From Marsupella aquatica (taxonomy: Eukaryota > Marchantiophyta): DNA of 64,000 nucleotides. The stretch lies in assembly GCA_973895155.1 (NCBI GenBank), contig OZ316896.1, forward strand, positions 21,576,001-21,640,000. Direction: 5' to 3'. How positions within the stretch are numbered: the stretch's first letter is position 1; each line of letters starts with the position of its first letter. Both the position numbers and the translations under genes were made by a program. Below, piece after piece: positions 11,718 through 23,175 of this stretch. The notes below the pieces were generated by a model. It was not told where the DNA came from, ran no database searches, and was given only the letters and a program-made list of their open reading frames with translations.

Positions 11718-12078
11718 TTTTGCGTTTGGTTTTGTCCACTTGGGACCTCTCTTGTTTATTCTTTTGTACTCTATTTGGCCTTTTTCTGTATAAAGTATGT
11801 GTATATTTTAATCTTTGGAACTCTTTTTCTTTCCTTTCATTGTACTTTGTTTTTCCCTGATTTATAAATTCTGATGCGCTTTTGTTTCTTAGCTTGATGC
11901 AGGGGAATTTGATAACAAAGTTAGTTCCACTGTAACTATGCTATAGCATATAGCTGGAGTGGACATCAGACAAGACAAGTACGTGGGCCCTTTCGTCTAT
12001 CTCACTGTCTGCTGAATTAAGCACCAGACTCTATTTCAGACTGTCCATAAAGTCTCCCCAGCATAGTAGATTATTGCA

Positions 12079-12290
12079 ATGAGCCAAAAAGGTACTCCAA
12101 GAGACCAACTGTAGCAGAGGAAAAGAGTGTGATCCCAGCTGGATACCCGTTGTAAAAGGAAAAATATTTAGATCAGCATTATCCTGTTCACGCTTTGGGA
12201 GGTTATGGTAAAGACCAACAAGATACTCCAAGAAACTTACTGTAACAGCGAGCGAGAGAGAGTGTGAACCAAGCTGGATACCATACCTGT
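12079..12290. repeat. Degenerate 131-base direct duplication
   Basis: The words TACTCCAAGA, GAGTGTGA and AGCTGGATACC recur in the same order 131 bases apart, starting at about 12093 and 12224. There is no coding content. Confidence 0.65.
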
Positions 12291-13490
12291 TTAAAAAGAA
12301 AGACAAAAATAAGCAGTTGGAGAGTCTACAAGGTTTGACGCTTTTATGCTCATAAGCCCAAACCCTCACCATCTTGAAAGGGACAATTTCAAATACAATC
12401 AATTTGTCCAAACGGAATTCAGCTGTTTGGTATTTTTTAAAGTGTCCTCTTGGAACTGGTTTGCTTTCCCTTCTCTGTACTTTGTTTGTTCATTTTTGTA
12501 TAAGTTATGTCTGGTTTTCAAAATAAAAACTCAGCTGTTATGATAAATAGTGATGTCAAGACCACCAAGGTAGTGGCCCCAAGCAAGCCTCAAAGTATAA
12601 GGGGCCCGCATCCTTTGCAGATTTCAGGGTTTGAATTTGATGGGATGTCACCACCCTGGCCATGCTTTGCATCTCGCCGCCGGGCTAGCTACTAGTGGAA
12701 AAGCTGGCAGTCCAAAACAGCACTTAAACCCATTTTAACAAACTAGAAAGAGAATAGTATTTCATGGCATTTTGTTATTAGAAAGGGGAAGAGGCCTTTG
12801 AAAAGCTGTGGAACTACAGTCTACAGTAATTAGTTTATGTAAGTAAAATTTAGTATCACCAAAAATTAGTAAGACATACTAATTATTGTGTGAGCCATTA
12901 TTTTCGTGCAAGTGATACTATTTACTCTCATCTCACCCCCAGTTTAATATTTAAAAAATAAAACCAACATTTAAGTAACACACTAGGCAAGAACATTTTG
13001 TGCCAAGAGACCTGGAGTGTACCCTGGCCAATTTTGGTGCACTCCCTATGAGATCCATTGTAAACTATTCAGCCTTTACTTAGTGTTCTTTGTTTGGCTG
13101 GTGAGACCTATGGAAGAGTGAGAGATGGCAGAATTTGCTTTACCCATTGTGTTTGGTTTTGTTGGAATAAGAGAAGGAGAAGCATTGCGTGAGAATGCTA
13201 CTGCATGCTGCCCCTGGTAAATAATGTGTTCCATCACATGTTCTTGCTCCTTCCTTTTCCTTTATTGCATACATGTCTTGTTGTGCATTGCTCAATCCAG
13301 GCAAACATTGGTTTCTTAGATTGGCAAGTGACTCAAGAGCTGAGGTGAACAGTTTAGTTGACAAACATGGGATGTTTTATGCACGAAAGTCAATAATTCA
13401 AACTAGTTATATTTTCCTCTCTGAATTTTTGTGTGGTCCAAGGATTAGCTTACACCTGAGTGGAAAAATAGCATACATAAACATAGATAG

Positions 13491-13688
13491 AACTTTCATG
13501 GGCGTAGGGTTGGACTTCATGTTGATGTTCCAGCAGCAACTCCAGTTGGAGCTGCAAGAGAACTTGGAGCTTCATCTTCAGATGATGCTGAACCAAGTGC
13601 AGAGCCAAAGCAGCCCATTTCTATTGGAGCAGTACTATGTTTAGCAAGAATTAGACATAAGGACAGGTTGCAAGAGGTTAAGTGTTGA
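13491..13688 (+). other. Open stretch of 65 codons, possible lone exon
   Basis: The frame is open from the TAG at 13488 to TGA 13686-13688. It reads an alanine-, serine- and proline-rich segment, then QPISIGAVLCLARIRHKD. Composition looks more protein-like than the surroundings. No family is recognised, there is no ATG and no partner exon. It may be a relic of a gene or chance. Confidence 0.2.
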
Positions 13689-15659
13689 CGGTGGTCCTAT
13701 TATTCCTAAGAATGATACTTATGATCAAAAAATCCAATATACCTTGTACTTTGCTTCCCAGTAAAGCATGTCAATCCTATCCACTGTCTGAGCCTAATGT
13801 GACCCGGTATTCTTTGATATCAATATGTCAATCTAATTGTCTTCAGTTGTTGAAGTGGCTAAAGGAAATGTATTGAATGAGACAAAGATTGCAAACTCCA
13901 TAAAATTATAACGAAAAATTTGTGTGTAAGAAAAATACGTGAGAGCATCTGATGGGTGGCTGTAATTGGTATCACTATAGTATCAAACCCTCTATTTACA
14001 TGCACTGCCTAAAATTTCTGGCCAGGGAAATTAGATTGTGTGAGAATAACTACTGTACAGAGTGTAGCTTGCAGGCAGAAAGAAACCTGGTATCTGAGAA
14101 CAAATAACATTCCATAATAGTTTGATGTGGGATTTGGCAAAAGGTCTGATCATCTGAGGTATTTGCTTGATCGACCCCCAAAATGAAACTTGTTACTTGA
14201 TCGACCCCCTGAGGTCTATGAACGGCCCAGATCTGAGATCGAAAGGTCCATCAACAGTCCAGATTGGGGAAAAGTATTGAGGGGTTTGATTAAGCAAACT
14301 TTTCCAGAAGGGGGTCTACTAAGCATATCCCTCCTGAGCATCTTGATGCTAAACATTGCAGTCTAAGCAGGTTTTCCTCTTGAATTTTTCATTTCCAGAT
14401 TCTTTTAATCTGTAAGTGAGAGGGACTTGTTGTTTTCTTTCTGGCAGGCAAATGAGATATTAAGCTAGAGATCCAATTGTGTCCTTGGAGTAAAGTTTGG
14501 GACCAATGCCTCTGTTTAAAAACCAAAAACTCAAAGCTCATAATTAAAGCTAGAGACAGGCAGATGAGATATTCTTCTTGGAGATTCATCGCCTCTCCTT
14601 GGACTAGTTCTATAGCTCTGTCCAAAACAGAACAACTGGAAAAATCACATTAGGTTACTTCTCGAGGTAAACTTCTCATTCTTTTTGCCTTGAAAAACTT
14701 CAATGAATTTCATTCAAAAAGTCAGCATACAACTAGGGTGGCCCACAAAGGGGGTCAGCACCCAGGGGGACCAAAGGTCAAAAGCCAAGAGAACCGGGGA
14801 GGCCGGTGCCAGGAGAGGAGCAAACTTCACAAGGAAGGAGCTAAACAAGATGACTTAACTACTGCAGAAGGAGTGGCAGAGCTCCAAGAGACCGGCCAGC
14901 TGACAGGTGCCGGCGGGGCATTGAACAATGGGTCCATGATAGAGAAACTATTGGTCTGGCCTGCAGTGCAGCTTCAACTCTTGAAGACCAAAAATCACTC
15001 AAGGGGGTCATGGAGGGACCGGTGGGATCTGTAAGATACTTTTGTGAGTCTCCCACAGTCCAGCCCAAGACCCATAGTTGAATGACATGTAATTAAGGGC
15101 TTCACCATATGAAGATTTACCAGCCCGAATCTTGGAACACTGTTTGGCCCAGTCCCTACATAAGTAAATCCCCAGTAGGTGCCAAACTTCTCATTCTTGA
15201 CAACAAAATGGAAGGTATTTTTGACAAATCTATTTAGAAAGAAATTGTAACTTAGAAGCTGCCTTGATGGACACAAAAGTTGGAGAAGGCTCTTTGAAAA
15301 TGGGAGCCAAAGTTTGAAAATGTTTGAACCACATCCTGAGCAACATTATAATAACAGTCTACCATGTCTAATGCAGGCTCCCCGGAAGACCCCAAGCCTG
15401 CACTTATCCCCGTTATGCACCATGACATAAGTGCATCAGGTGTCATTTATGCACTTCTCCACATGTGCATGTTGCACTTTCCAATAAGTGTATGTGAAAT
15501 CAGTTATGCACTGCAGCAAGTGTCTTGTCAGGTCATACACATTGGACACCTCATATTGCACAACTTAACTGGATAAGTGCATGAAACTACCATGTGTAAT
15601 TGTCCATTGCACTAACAATAAATGCTTCTGGTATATGTCAGGTTGCACTAATTGATTAA

Positions 15660-15880
15660 TGCATGTGCACTTTTATAGCACGTTTATAGACAGTTATTGA
15701 AAATACAAGCAGATGTCACTTTTACAGTCAGTTAGTGACATCTGCTTGTATTTTTTTGGTGCATTCACAAAAAAAATGTAGAAATATTAGGGACTGCCCT
15801 GCAGTTACCCACGGAATACCCACGGAATGCACTTATACTAGCTACACTTATGCATGGTAGATTGTAAACTCTTGACGTCG
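15660..15880 (+). mobile_element. Small dispersed element, copy 2 (MITE-like)
   Basis: Shares ordered words with the minus strand of 6580-6790 (see that entry). This copy also carries a strong hairpin at 15700-15754 that the other copy lacks. A one-word duplication (CCCACGGAAT repeated near 15820) distinguishes it further. Confidence 0.55.
15700..15754. repeat. Perfect 21-bp inverted repeat with 13-nt loop
   Basis: Bases 15700-15720 pair exactly with 15734-15754, leaving a 13-base loop. It lies at one end of small dispersed element copy 2, so it is most easily read as part of a foldback transposon. A transcript through it would form a short stable hairpin. Confidence 0.85.
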
Positions 15881-16484
15881 GCATTCAATTGGGCCCACTG
15901 CTGCAGTTCCCTGCTCTCTGGAATATCCTCAGACCAATCAATATGCAAGGACAGTTTTTCGATATTCTCTTACTGAACAGTGAATATTGCATATTTCGCA
16001 CTACTTTCTGGCGAGCCGTAGATCTCAACCAGATGTTTCACATGGGCCGTAGATGTCAGGATTCGGTAGGCAGTACCGAGGTAGGGAGCCCCGCGGGCGC
16101 AAACGCGAGTTTCTTGATTTCGGACTGTGGCCTCCGGGTGACTTATGCGCGGGGCTGCGGCCCGTTTTGTCGTTATTGAACAACAAAGCGATTCAACGGC
16201 CAGCCGTTGAAAACTTTGGGAGTCCCCAAAACGGAAATGGGGGACGGGACGGGACTGGACGCAACGCCACGGGACACAACGCCACGGGACACAACGCAAC
16301 GCCACGCCAAGAAGGAGAAAGGAGCACAGCCGAGGCCGAGGGAGAGGAGTAATCCCGTCCATGAAAGTATCGCCATCTCTGGCGCTCGAGGGGGGGAGGG
16401 GGGGATGCCTCTGATTGCTGCTTGAAATACAAATCGTTCGTGCAAAATGACAGCATTCTCGCTGTAATCGGTCGACGTAACGTG

Positions 16485-18170
16485 ATGGCGGCGAAGGCAA
16501 ATGAGGGTGCTGCCAAGACCTGGTCCTCGAGACCCAAGAGGCCGGCGTCGTTCGCCGACTTCATCGTCCAATTCCGATGGATGGTCGCCATTCCCGTCGT
16601 GCTTCCGATCTCGTTTCTCTACTACCAGTGGAAGCACTGGCAGCCCATTTTGAAGCGATTGATACACGGGCCCGCGACGGAGAAGACGCACCAGAGCGCT
16701 GTGAGGAAGGTGCAGGAGCAGATCAAGTCTCGGAGGCCTGGCGTCGACGGGCTGATTTGCACTGCTCGCCCGCCATGGCTGGGCATCTCGCTGCGCAACA
16801 GCGAGCACAAGCGCGCGACAAGGTTCGAGGTCGAGCTGGGCCACCTCGACTCTGTGATCTGGATCGACGTCGAGCGCAAGCTCATGAAGGCGGAGCCCAT
16901 GATTGTCATGTCCCAGGTCAGCTCCACCACTCTGCCGCTCGGGTTGGCTCCCGCCGTGCTTCCGGAGCTGGACGACCTCACCGTGGGAGGAGTTATCAAT
17001 GGGTATGGGATCGAGGGGAGCAGCCACATCTACGGGCTGTTCGCGGAGACATGCACGGCGTTCGAGATTGTGCTGGGGGACGGGCGGATGGTGCGAGCCA
17101 CTGCTGATAATGAGCACGCCGACCTCTTCCGAGCCATCCCTTGGTCGCATGGATCGCTGGGGCTGCTCGTGGGAGTCGAGTTCAAGCTGATTTCGGTGAA
17201 GGAGTTTATGAAAGTCACATACACACCCGTCAAGGGCAGCTTGAAGGACATTGCGCAGGTGTACACGGACTTGTTCTGCCCCAGGGATCTGGATCAGGAT
17301 AATCCAGCGAAGGTGCCTGATTTCGTGGAAGGCATTATTTACTCGGAGAATCGGGCCGTCATTACGACGGGACGATATGCGAGTTCGGAAGAGGCTCATC
17401 GAAAGGGGAATAAGATCAATGCGCTCGGGTGGTGGTTCAAGCCGTGGTTCCACATTCACACGGAGACAGCCTTGGAAAAAGGGGAGTTTGTGGAATATGT
17501 GCCCATTCGGCAGTACTATCATCGGCACACACGCTCTCTGTACTGGGAAGGGGGGCTGATTGTGCCCATGGGGAATCATCCTCTCTTCCGGTTGTGCCTC
17601 GGGTGGCTGATGCCGCCGAAGGTGAGCATATTGAAACTGACTCAAAATGACGCCATTCGGAGGTACTATATCCAGCGCCATGCCTGTCAGGACCTGCTTG
17701 TCCCACAGCACAAGGTGGCGGAGAGTCTGGAGTTCTGCCACGAGAATTTTGAGACCTATCCGGTGTGGCTTTGCCCACACCGGCTCTTCAAAATGGGGAA
17801 TGGGACTATGCTCGATTGTGAGCCTGGTTATGAGAATAACATGCAGCCCGGTGATACGGACTATGCTCAAATGTGGACCGACGTGGGAATTTGGGGTGTG
17901 CCTGGGCCTGTTCTCCGAGAGGAAGTATGGGATGGAAACGAGGCGACCAGGAATATGGAGGTGTGGCTTCGAAAGAACAATTCATACCAATGCTTGTACG
18001 CAGTCGTTGAGCAGACGGAAGAAGAATTCTGGCAAATGTTCGATCCGACTCTGTACACTGAGGTCAGAAAGAAGTATGGTGCAGAAGGGGCTTTCATGTC
18101 TGTGTTCTACAAAATCTCCAACACCAAGAAGCGGAAAAATCCCGCTCAAGCGAGCAAGAAGAACCTCTAA
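16485..18170 (+). CDS. DWF1: Delta(24)-sterol reductase (DIMINUTO/DWARF1 family)
   Basis: Reduces the side chain of plant sterols in an NADPH- and FAD-dependent way (24-methylenecholesterol to campesterol in Arabidopsis), feeding membrane sterols and brassinosteroid-type compounds. The enzyme is an integral endoplasmic reticulum protein. The product is 561 residues, the length of Arabidopsis DWF1. It has a basic N-terminus with FADFIVQFRWMVAIP, a membrane segment at about residues 31-48 and an FAD-binding PCMH domain with the core TVGGVINGYGIEGSSHIYGL at about 166-185. The C-terminal oxidase part includes WWFKPWFHIHTE and EGGLIVPMGNHPLFRLCLGW, and the tail is basic. ATG 16485 is preferred over the in-frame ATG at 16422, because only the former gives the family's usual N-terminus and length. 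The frame is uninterrupted, so no intron is needed, unlike the spliced neighbours. G+C is clearly higher than in the flanks. Confidence 0.95.
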   Translation: MAAKANEGAAKTWSSRPKRPASFADFIVQFRWMVAIPVVLPISFLYYQWKHWQPILKRLIHGPATEKTHQSAVRKVQEQIKSRRPGVDGLICTARPPWLGISLRNSEHKRATRFEVELGHLDSVIWIDVERKLMKAEPMIVMSQVSSTTLPLGLAPAVLPELDDLTVGGVINGYGIEGSSHIYGLFAETCTAFEIVLGDGRMVRATADNEHADLFRAIPWSHGSLGLLVGVEFKLISVKEFMKVTYTPVKGSLKDIAQVYTDLFCPRDLDQDNPAKVPDFVEGIIYSENRAVITTGRYASSEEAHRKGNKINALGWWFKPWFHIHTETALEKGEFVEYVPIRQYYHRHTRSLYWEGGLIVPMGNHPLFRLCLGWLMPPKVSILKLTQNDAIRRYYIQRHACQDLLVPQHKVAESLEFCHENFETYPVWLCPHRLFKMGNGTMLDCEPGYENNMQPGDTDYAQMWTDVGIWGVPGPVLREEVWDGNEATRNMEVWLRKNNSYQCLYAVVEQTEEEFWQMFDPTLYTEVRKKYGAEGAFMSVFYKISNTKKRKNPAQASKKNL

Positions 18171-21100
18171 GCTATATCCCTGCAATAGCTCTTGCATGTT
18201 TCGAAATTTCATCCTAATGCTCATTCACTCTAGCAGACAACAAAGACCTTCAACCTCTAAAGTTCAATCAGGTTGTCAAACGACAAGCCAAGGCAAGCAT
18301 GTACACCCACAAAACATGTTTCTCTTCGTTTGTGCACATTCTTGGGAGGCATGATCCTCCGATATTTGTTCAGATGTAGATTTGTTAATGATGAAAATTG
18401 GAGTTCTACTCGGTTCTCAGCATCCGAACCAGTCCTTCTTGCACAGACTCTCCGGTCTGGCGATGTGTGAATTATTGAATTTCATTGAACTCGGGTTCTC
18501 AGCATCCTGCCCATTCCTTTTCGAACTCTCCTGTCTAGCTCGTCAGTATCCTCCCTAATTCGAATCTGCAAATGCAGTTCCACTCTCTGGAGGTTCTGAG
18601 TAGTGCGTTCTCAGCGAGTTGAGCAGAATGTAATTATCTAGGCCGGGTGTGAGCTTAGCTGTCGTCGAAGACGAGCTTCAAGATAACTGCACCTGACAGT
18701 GAGAAACAGCAGTCGTGCGGACCAAACGATGGATCCCAAACCTTCGAATCTTGATATTCAGCTTTTGGAACCTTGTTTGATATAATTACACAGTTATTCT
18801 CTCTCGCCGAGATATTCTTGACGCACATGAACATTTCTGTCGAATTATGCGTTACTGAAAAAGGAGGGTGTGGTCCCTTTCTTAGGGGATCAGCGAACCT
18901 AGAATACGAGGAAGAATTGTCTTTTTCTTTCCCTTTTTTGAATACGTGATGTAGCCATGCACTTTACCACGCCCACCAAAGAATGGAGCATACGGCATGC
19001 AACCGTACAAAATGTAGTCGTCCCCTGTACTCCACTATTCCACTTCTAGTGTCGCGCGTTCCCAAATCTTGGCCTGAGCACTAACTCCAAAGTCTGAAAG
19101 CGACCACAGCAAAAGGAGTGGCTCGATGACCGTGCTGCTGACCTGAGATGCGGACTACTGTACTCGTGCTTCTGGTCGTTCTGACTACTTTTGACGATAC
19201 CGTTTGTTTTCGCTTTGTTAGGATCGGATATTGTGCTTTGCTGGTAGTTACTGCTACTCTTCTTCAGCCTTACTCTGCATTTGGAATCACTGGAATCCTG
19301 GGCGGATGATGCGTCTGCCCTGTCCTTCTCTGGGCCTGTTCTCCGGCTGGTTGGGAGCCCACTTTCGTTCCTCGGTTTCGATTACTGGGTCAGTAAATTA
19401 ACCGTTCGAAGAAAGAAGGGCTGATTAGACAGCATGCTGCACGCCACACGAATTCGCGAACAGCGCAGTATTACTCTGTTCCGAGCTACGAGATTGTCGA
19501 AAGAATGATGAACAGATCTTAGGATATGTGGCCAAGAAAACGGAGAAGATTTCATGCAGCTAAGTAAAATGCATTCGCTGTTCACGTGACCCAACGCCAC
19601 AATCGTTCAGTTGGAAGGGTTCTACTTGGCCCGTGAGGTGGTAGATGTATAGATACTCCGAGTCACAACATGCAGATTGGAATCCGCAATTTGAAGGATT
19701 CCAATTTGGCTCTCACGCTGTAGATGTGAATATAGCTCGATGTTGCTTAATGATAGCTTTTTGCAGGCCCATCCCATAGTTTCCAATCCTCATCGGAGTG
19801 GCCTCTTTGCTCAAGATGTCTAATAACCCCTTGGCCAGGGCGACAGCTCTAACTACTGTCTTCCTGATTTGAGCGATGATTGGTACAGTACATTACTCGC
19901 ATGGACATGTAGGTGATCTCATCAAGATCGCCACATTAACCATTGGTTTCGTAAATTCTGTCACGAAAGTGTCCATGCTGATAATCTCATCAAGATTGCT
20001 AGATTAAACATTAGTTTCTTCTATTACTAGCCCCGACTACCAAAGAAACTTGAATTGCCGGGTGGACAATAAAATTTTCACCAAACATATTTTTTATTCA
20101 TTTTTTTTGAAGGCTAAGGAAATGATAAAAAATATATCATGCATAATATAATTTTTTTTTTCCTATACATATATGTTATGGTGGGGCTATGGAACTCATT
20201 ATTTAATATAATAGAAATCATGATAAAAAACACATATGATCATCATTTGTCATACAATCATAGTCATGAGTTTTCATATTCACATGATGAACTATGGAAT
20301 TTTTGTCCAGAAGTTTCACTTTAGAAACTAGGCCTCAACTCTAGCTTGTAATGACGCTTTACAAGTCAGATGTGAGATTTCTTATATTATGTGTTACTGG
20401 CATGTAAACTGTTATGGAGGTCCTTGCTATTCCAAAATGATATTTTTCTGGACAGAACTTACTTACTATAATGCATGCTAGAACCCTGATCCAAAAAAGC
20501 TCAAAAAGCTTTCCAGGCTGTTATCAATCCAGGCTGTTATTGATCAGCTTTTCTTCACTTTCTGGTCGCAGAGTTAGAAGGTAGTAACCCCAAACCAGAC
20601 CTACATTATTATATACAATGAAGAGGTGCAGATTTTATTTGTAAGAAGGAGAAGTGTAAGTTGGCTTTGTCACAGCAAAACCTTTGGCCTACTCCTTGAA
20701 GCCCAGTTTATACTCTTATAATCATGTACACACGTTCCCAAACATCTTGATCTCTCAATTCCAACCTGTTTGAAGGAAAGAAGAGACTGACTACTCGTCA
20801 GTCACAAGGGCCCCAAGGCACTTTTATCATTTCCACTACTAGCCTCTCTTATAGTCATTTCCATGACTAGCCTGGTAACCAATTCATACAAAGAGATGAA
20901 GACAAACAAATCCTTGAAAAAAAGAAATTTTATGCTATTTTCCCTTCATTTTGTCCCACCCTCGTTTTCAGTTTTGTCTTTTTGATTGAGAGTTATCTGG
21001 TTTTTGTCCATGCTCACTTCTGTTCTTATTAATTGAGTTATGGTTTAGAGCCTGTTTCACTCTAGATCACAGCCCTGGAAAGTATCTTTGCATCACGTTT

Positions 21101-21708
21101 TATTAATAAGATGAGCTTTAAATCGTAATCCTTTTTGGTTTACTATATCAAGCACAAATTTAGCATCGAGCTCTACCATCAACAGTGCCTTGATTCAGAA
21201 GAAATCCATACTGGGTGATTCTATGTCATGCATGGTAGTCTCGACCAATATTGCATGGACTACCTACAGTAGTGATTCCCAAATTGGAGAATTCAATTAC
21301 TCAATCTTTCAGTTAAATAATGCTGATAGTATATACTCTGGAGTCTAATACATGTTCCCTTGTCTTAGTTACTTTTTAACTTTAAAGATACATAAATTGC
21401 AAAGTCATAGTTCATCAAATCTCTTATAATGTCTTTAACTTTGTTAATCGTGTACAGGAGTTTAGAAATTATGTATTGTTTACACAAGCTAGTACCATAG
21501 GTACTGTTTTTTTAATTGGCAAAACAATTATAGTTAACTGTTATTGTCAGTGATAATTAATTGGCAAAATACCGCCAAATTCTTCCCTTCTCTATGTCCT
21601 GATGAAATTATACAAAGAAAAATGAAGGGAATAATTATTAACAACTCGTATTTATGAGATATATCAGGTGGTCGCACATATTTTCCTTGATTAGTAGACC
21701 TTTGAGGC

Positions 21709-21940
21709 ATTTTTCAGTTTGAACAACTCCCTCACAAAACACAAATTAAAATAAAATCACTGGGAGGTTTAGAGTCTTTCCCTCCTAGACTTTTAAGCCA
21801 TGATTTGCCAGTTTGAACAACTCGCTCACAAAATACGTCAAATAAATCATGGCTGCTTTTAAGTAGGGTGTTTCACTTGTAAACCTTTGGGGCATTTACT
21901 AGTTTGCACATTCAACTCCCTCACAATAGACAGAAATGAA
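21709..21940. repeat. Three degenerate about-91-bp tandem units
   Basis: CAGTTTGAACAACTC-CTCACAAAA-like words recur at about 21717, 21809 and 21900, with A/T-rich spacers of similar length. There is no coding content. Confidence 0.55.
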
Positions 21941-22794
21941 TACAGTGACCTTTTGGATTTGGAGGACTCCCAATCATTTTTATTTAGGGTTTGGAGGGTG
22001 GGATGATGCTTTGACAATTCCAACAAGATTCTTAAAGGACTAGAAGTAAATTTCTCTTCCAAAACTTTATATATTGTGACACATTGAGACTAAATGAATA
22101 GTTTGTGCCTTTATATTTTTTACTACCTGGCCGCCTTGCTGGATTTTTTATCATGCAATTCATGCAGAAAAACCCTACCATGGTGACTCACTACTAATCA
22201 TTCCAGGTATTCAATCAATGAACATACCAAATTATTGGCTAGCCCTAAACTAAAGCTCCACAAAAGTGGAATCCGGGTAGTGAGTAAAGCTCAAATGATT
22301 TGTTAAACTTGCAACTCCAGATTTCTCCACCCTCCTTGCCCACCCTAACCTTCCACCCATTTTCTCTCTTTCTCTGAATGTCCCCAAATCCTAGCTCACT
22401 TTAATTTTCCTTTTTCTTTAATTCCCTTTAATCTTTTTCATCTGATTTGTTTAATAAGGGTCATCAAATTTTTTGCAATATCAAATTTTCTTCAAATTTA
22501 TATAGTAAGCAGGTCCCCAAAGCTAGGTAGCATCCTTGGGAGCCTCACTCCAAGTGGGGTTCCATATCATTTGTTGATCTAAGAAATCTAACAACATGCA
22601 TCTTCTCTTGTGACCATATATTGTGCAATGTCTCACTGTCTTCTTTGTTAGCCAATGATGGATTGAATGTCCTTCAAAATTAACACTAGAGTTACTCGTT
22701 GTTGTTATTAAAGGAAACAAATGAATTATTTTCAAGAATTGATTTATTATAATTCAAAAAATGCCTTTTGTAACCATTTTTTGTACGTACAGAA

Positions 22795-22935
22795 GTGATG
22801 TTATCCCAAGCGAGGAGCTGAGAATAGTGACAAATCTGACACATACTTTGGTTATTTTGAAGACCATGTTGATAAATTGCTAGTAGATGTGATGTTATCC
22901 CAAGGAAAGAGCTGAAAATAGTGACAATTCTTGCA
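22795..22935. repeat. Direct repeat, about 43 bases, 94 apart
   Basis: GTGATGTTATCCCAAG followed by a GAGCTGA-AATAGTGACAA word occurs at about 22795 and again at about 22889 with few differences. The spacer is A/T-rich. Confidence 0.75.
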
Positions 22936-23175
22936 CAAACTATAATTACGGCCAGCAAGTTGCCAAATAACAAAAGTGTCAAACCTCGATCAATGCCAAT
23001 TTAAGGTAGGAGACCCAGGGAGAAAACAAGGGAAATACCCTGGAAGAGCAAATTAAGAGCGTGTTACATTATGCTGATTAATGTGAAGCCGTCTTACCAT
23101 AAAATGTTTTCTACCTCATGAGACTTTTGTCTCCCTTCAATGCAGTCCTTGTTTGATGTTTGTCCCACTTTGGAC

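Larger units (their letters stand above)
7272..11876 (+). mobile_element. Non-LTR retrotransposon with reverse transcriptase and restriction-like endonuclease-type C-terminus
   Basis: The element is read on the plus strand. In order it has a G+C-richer leader of about 183-185-base repeated units (7272-7830), a proline-rich N-terminal region, a C2H2-like zinc finger (about 8505-8560), a reverse transcriptase (about 9200-10350), a C-x-C-x9-H-x3-C zinc knuckle (about 10915-10968) and a VD..D endonuclease-like segment (about 11095-11165). A T-rich trailer with 48-base repeats follows (11623-11717). This order is that of R2-type, restriction-like-endonuclease elements. No LTRs, integrase, RNase H or apurinic-type endonuclease was found. 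The protein frame is interrupted by a TAG at 9138 and frame changes near 10605 and 11393, so this copy is dead. Base composition is much richer in C and T than its surroundings. The outer ends are approximate. Confidence 0.8.
11877..16484. other. Intergenic repeats upstream of the sterol reductase gene
   Basis: No intact gene was recognised. A degenerate 131-base direct duplication lies at about 12079-12290. A trailer-like copy of the retroelement 3' end lies at about 12450-12510. An open stretch of about 65 codons lies at 13491-13688. Small dispersed element copy 2, with its hairpin, lies at 15660-15880. Just before DWF1 (16230-16310) a CAACGCCACGGGACA-type short repeat lies in what is probably promoter or 5' leader. 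Confidence 0.55.
18171..23163. other. Intergenic downstream of DWF1; degenerate repeats
   Basis: 18171 to about 18700 is probably the 3' untranslated region of DWF1. No gene is recognised further on. There is a 67-base duplication at about 19914-20020, three degenerate units of about 91 bases at 21709-21940, and a 94-base direct repeat at 22795-22935. The DNA becomes strongly A/T-rich after about 20 kb. Confidence 0.5.

Noticed and set aside
7272-11876. LTR retrotransposon interpretation
   Set aside because: No long terminal repeats, protease, integrase or RNase H; motif order fits a non-LTR element.
16173-17870. Long minus-strand open frame opposite DWF1
   Set aside because: It is the antisense shadow of a G+C-rich gene; the plus strand gives a full-length enzyme with family motifs and the shadow matches nothing.
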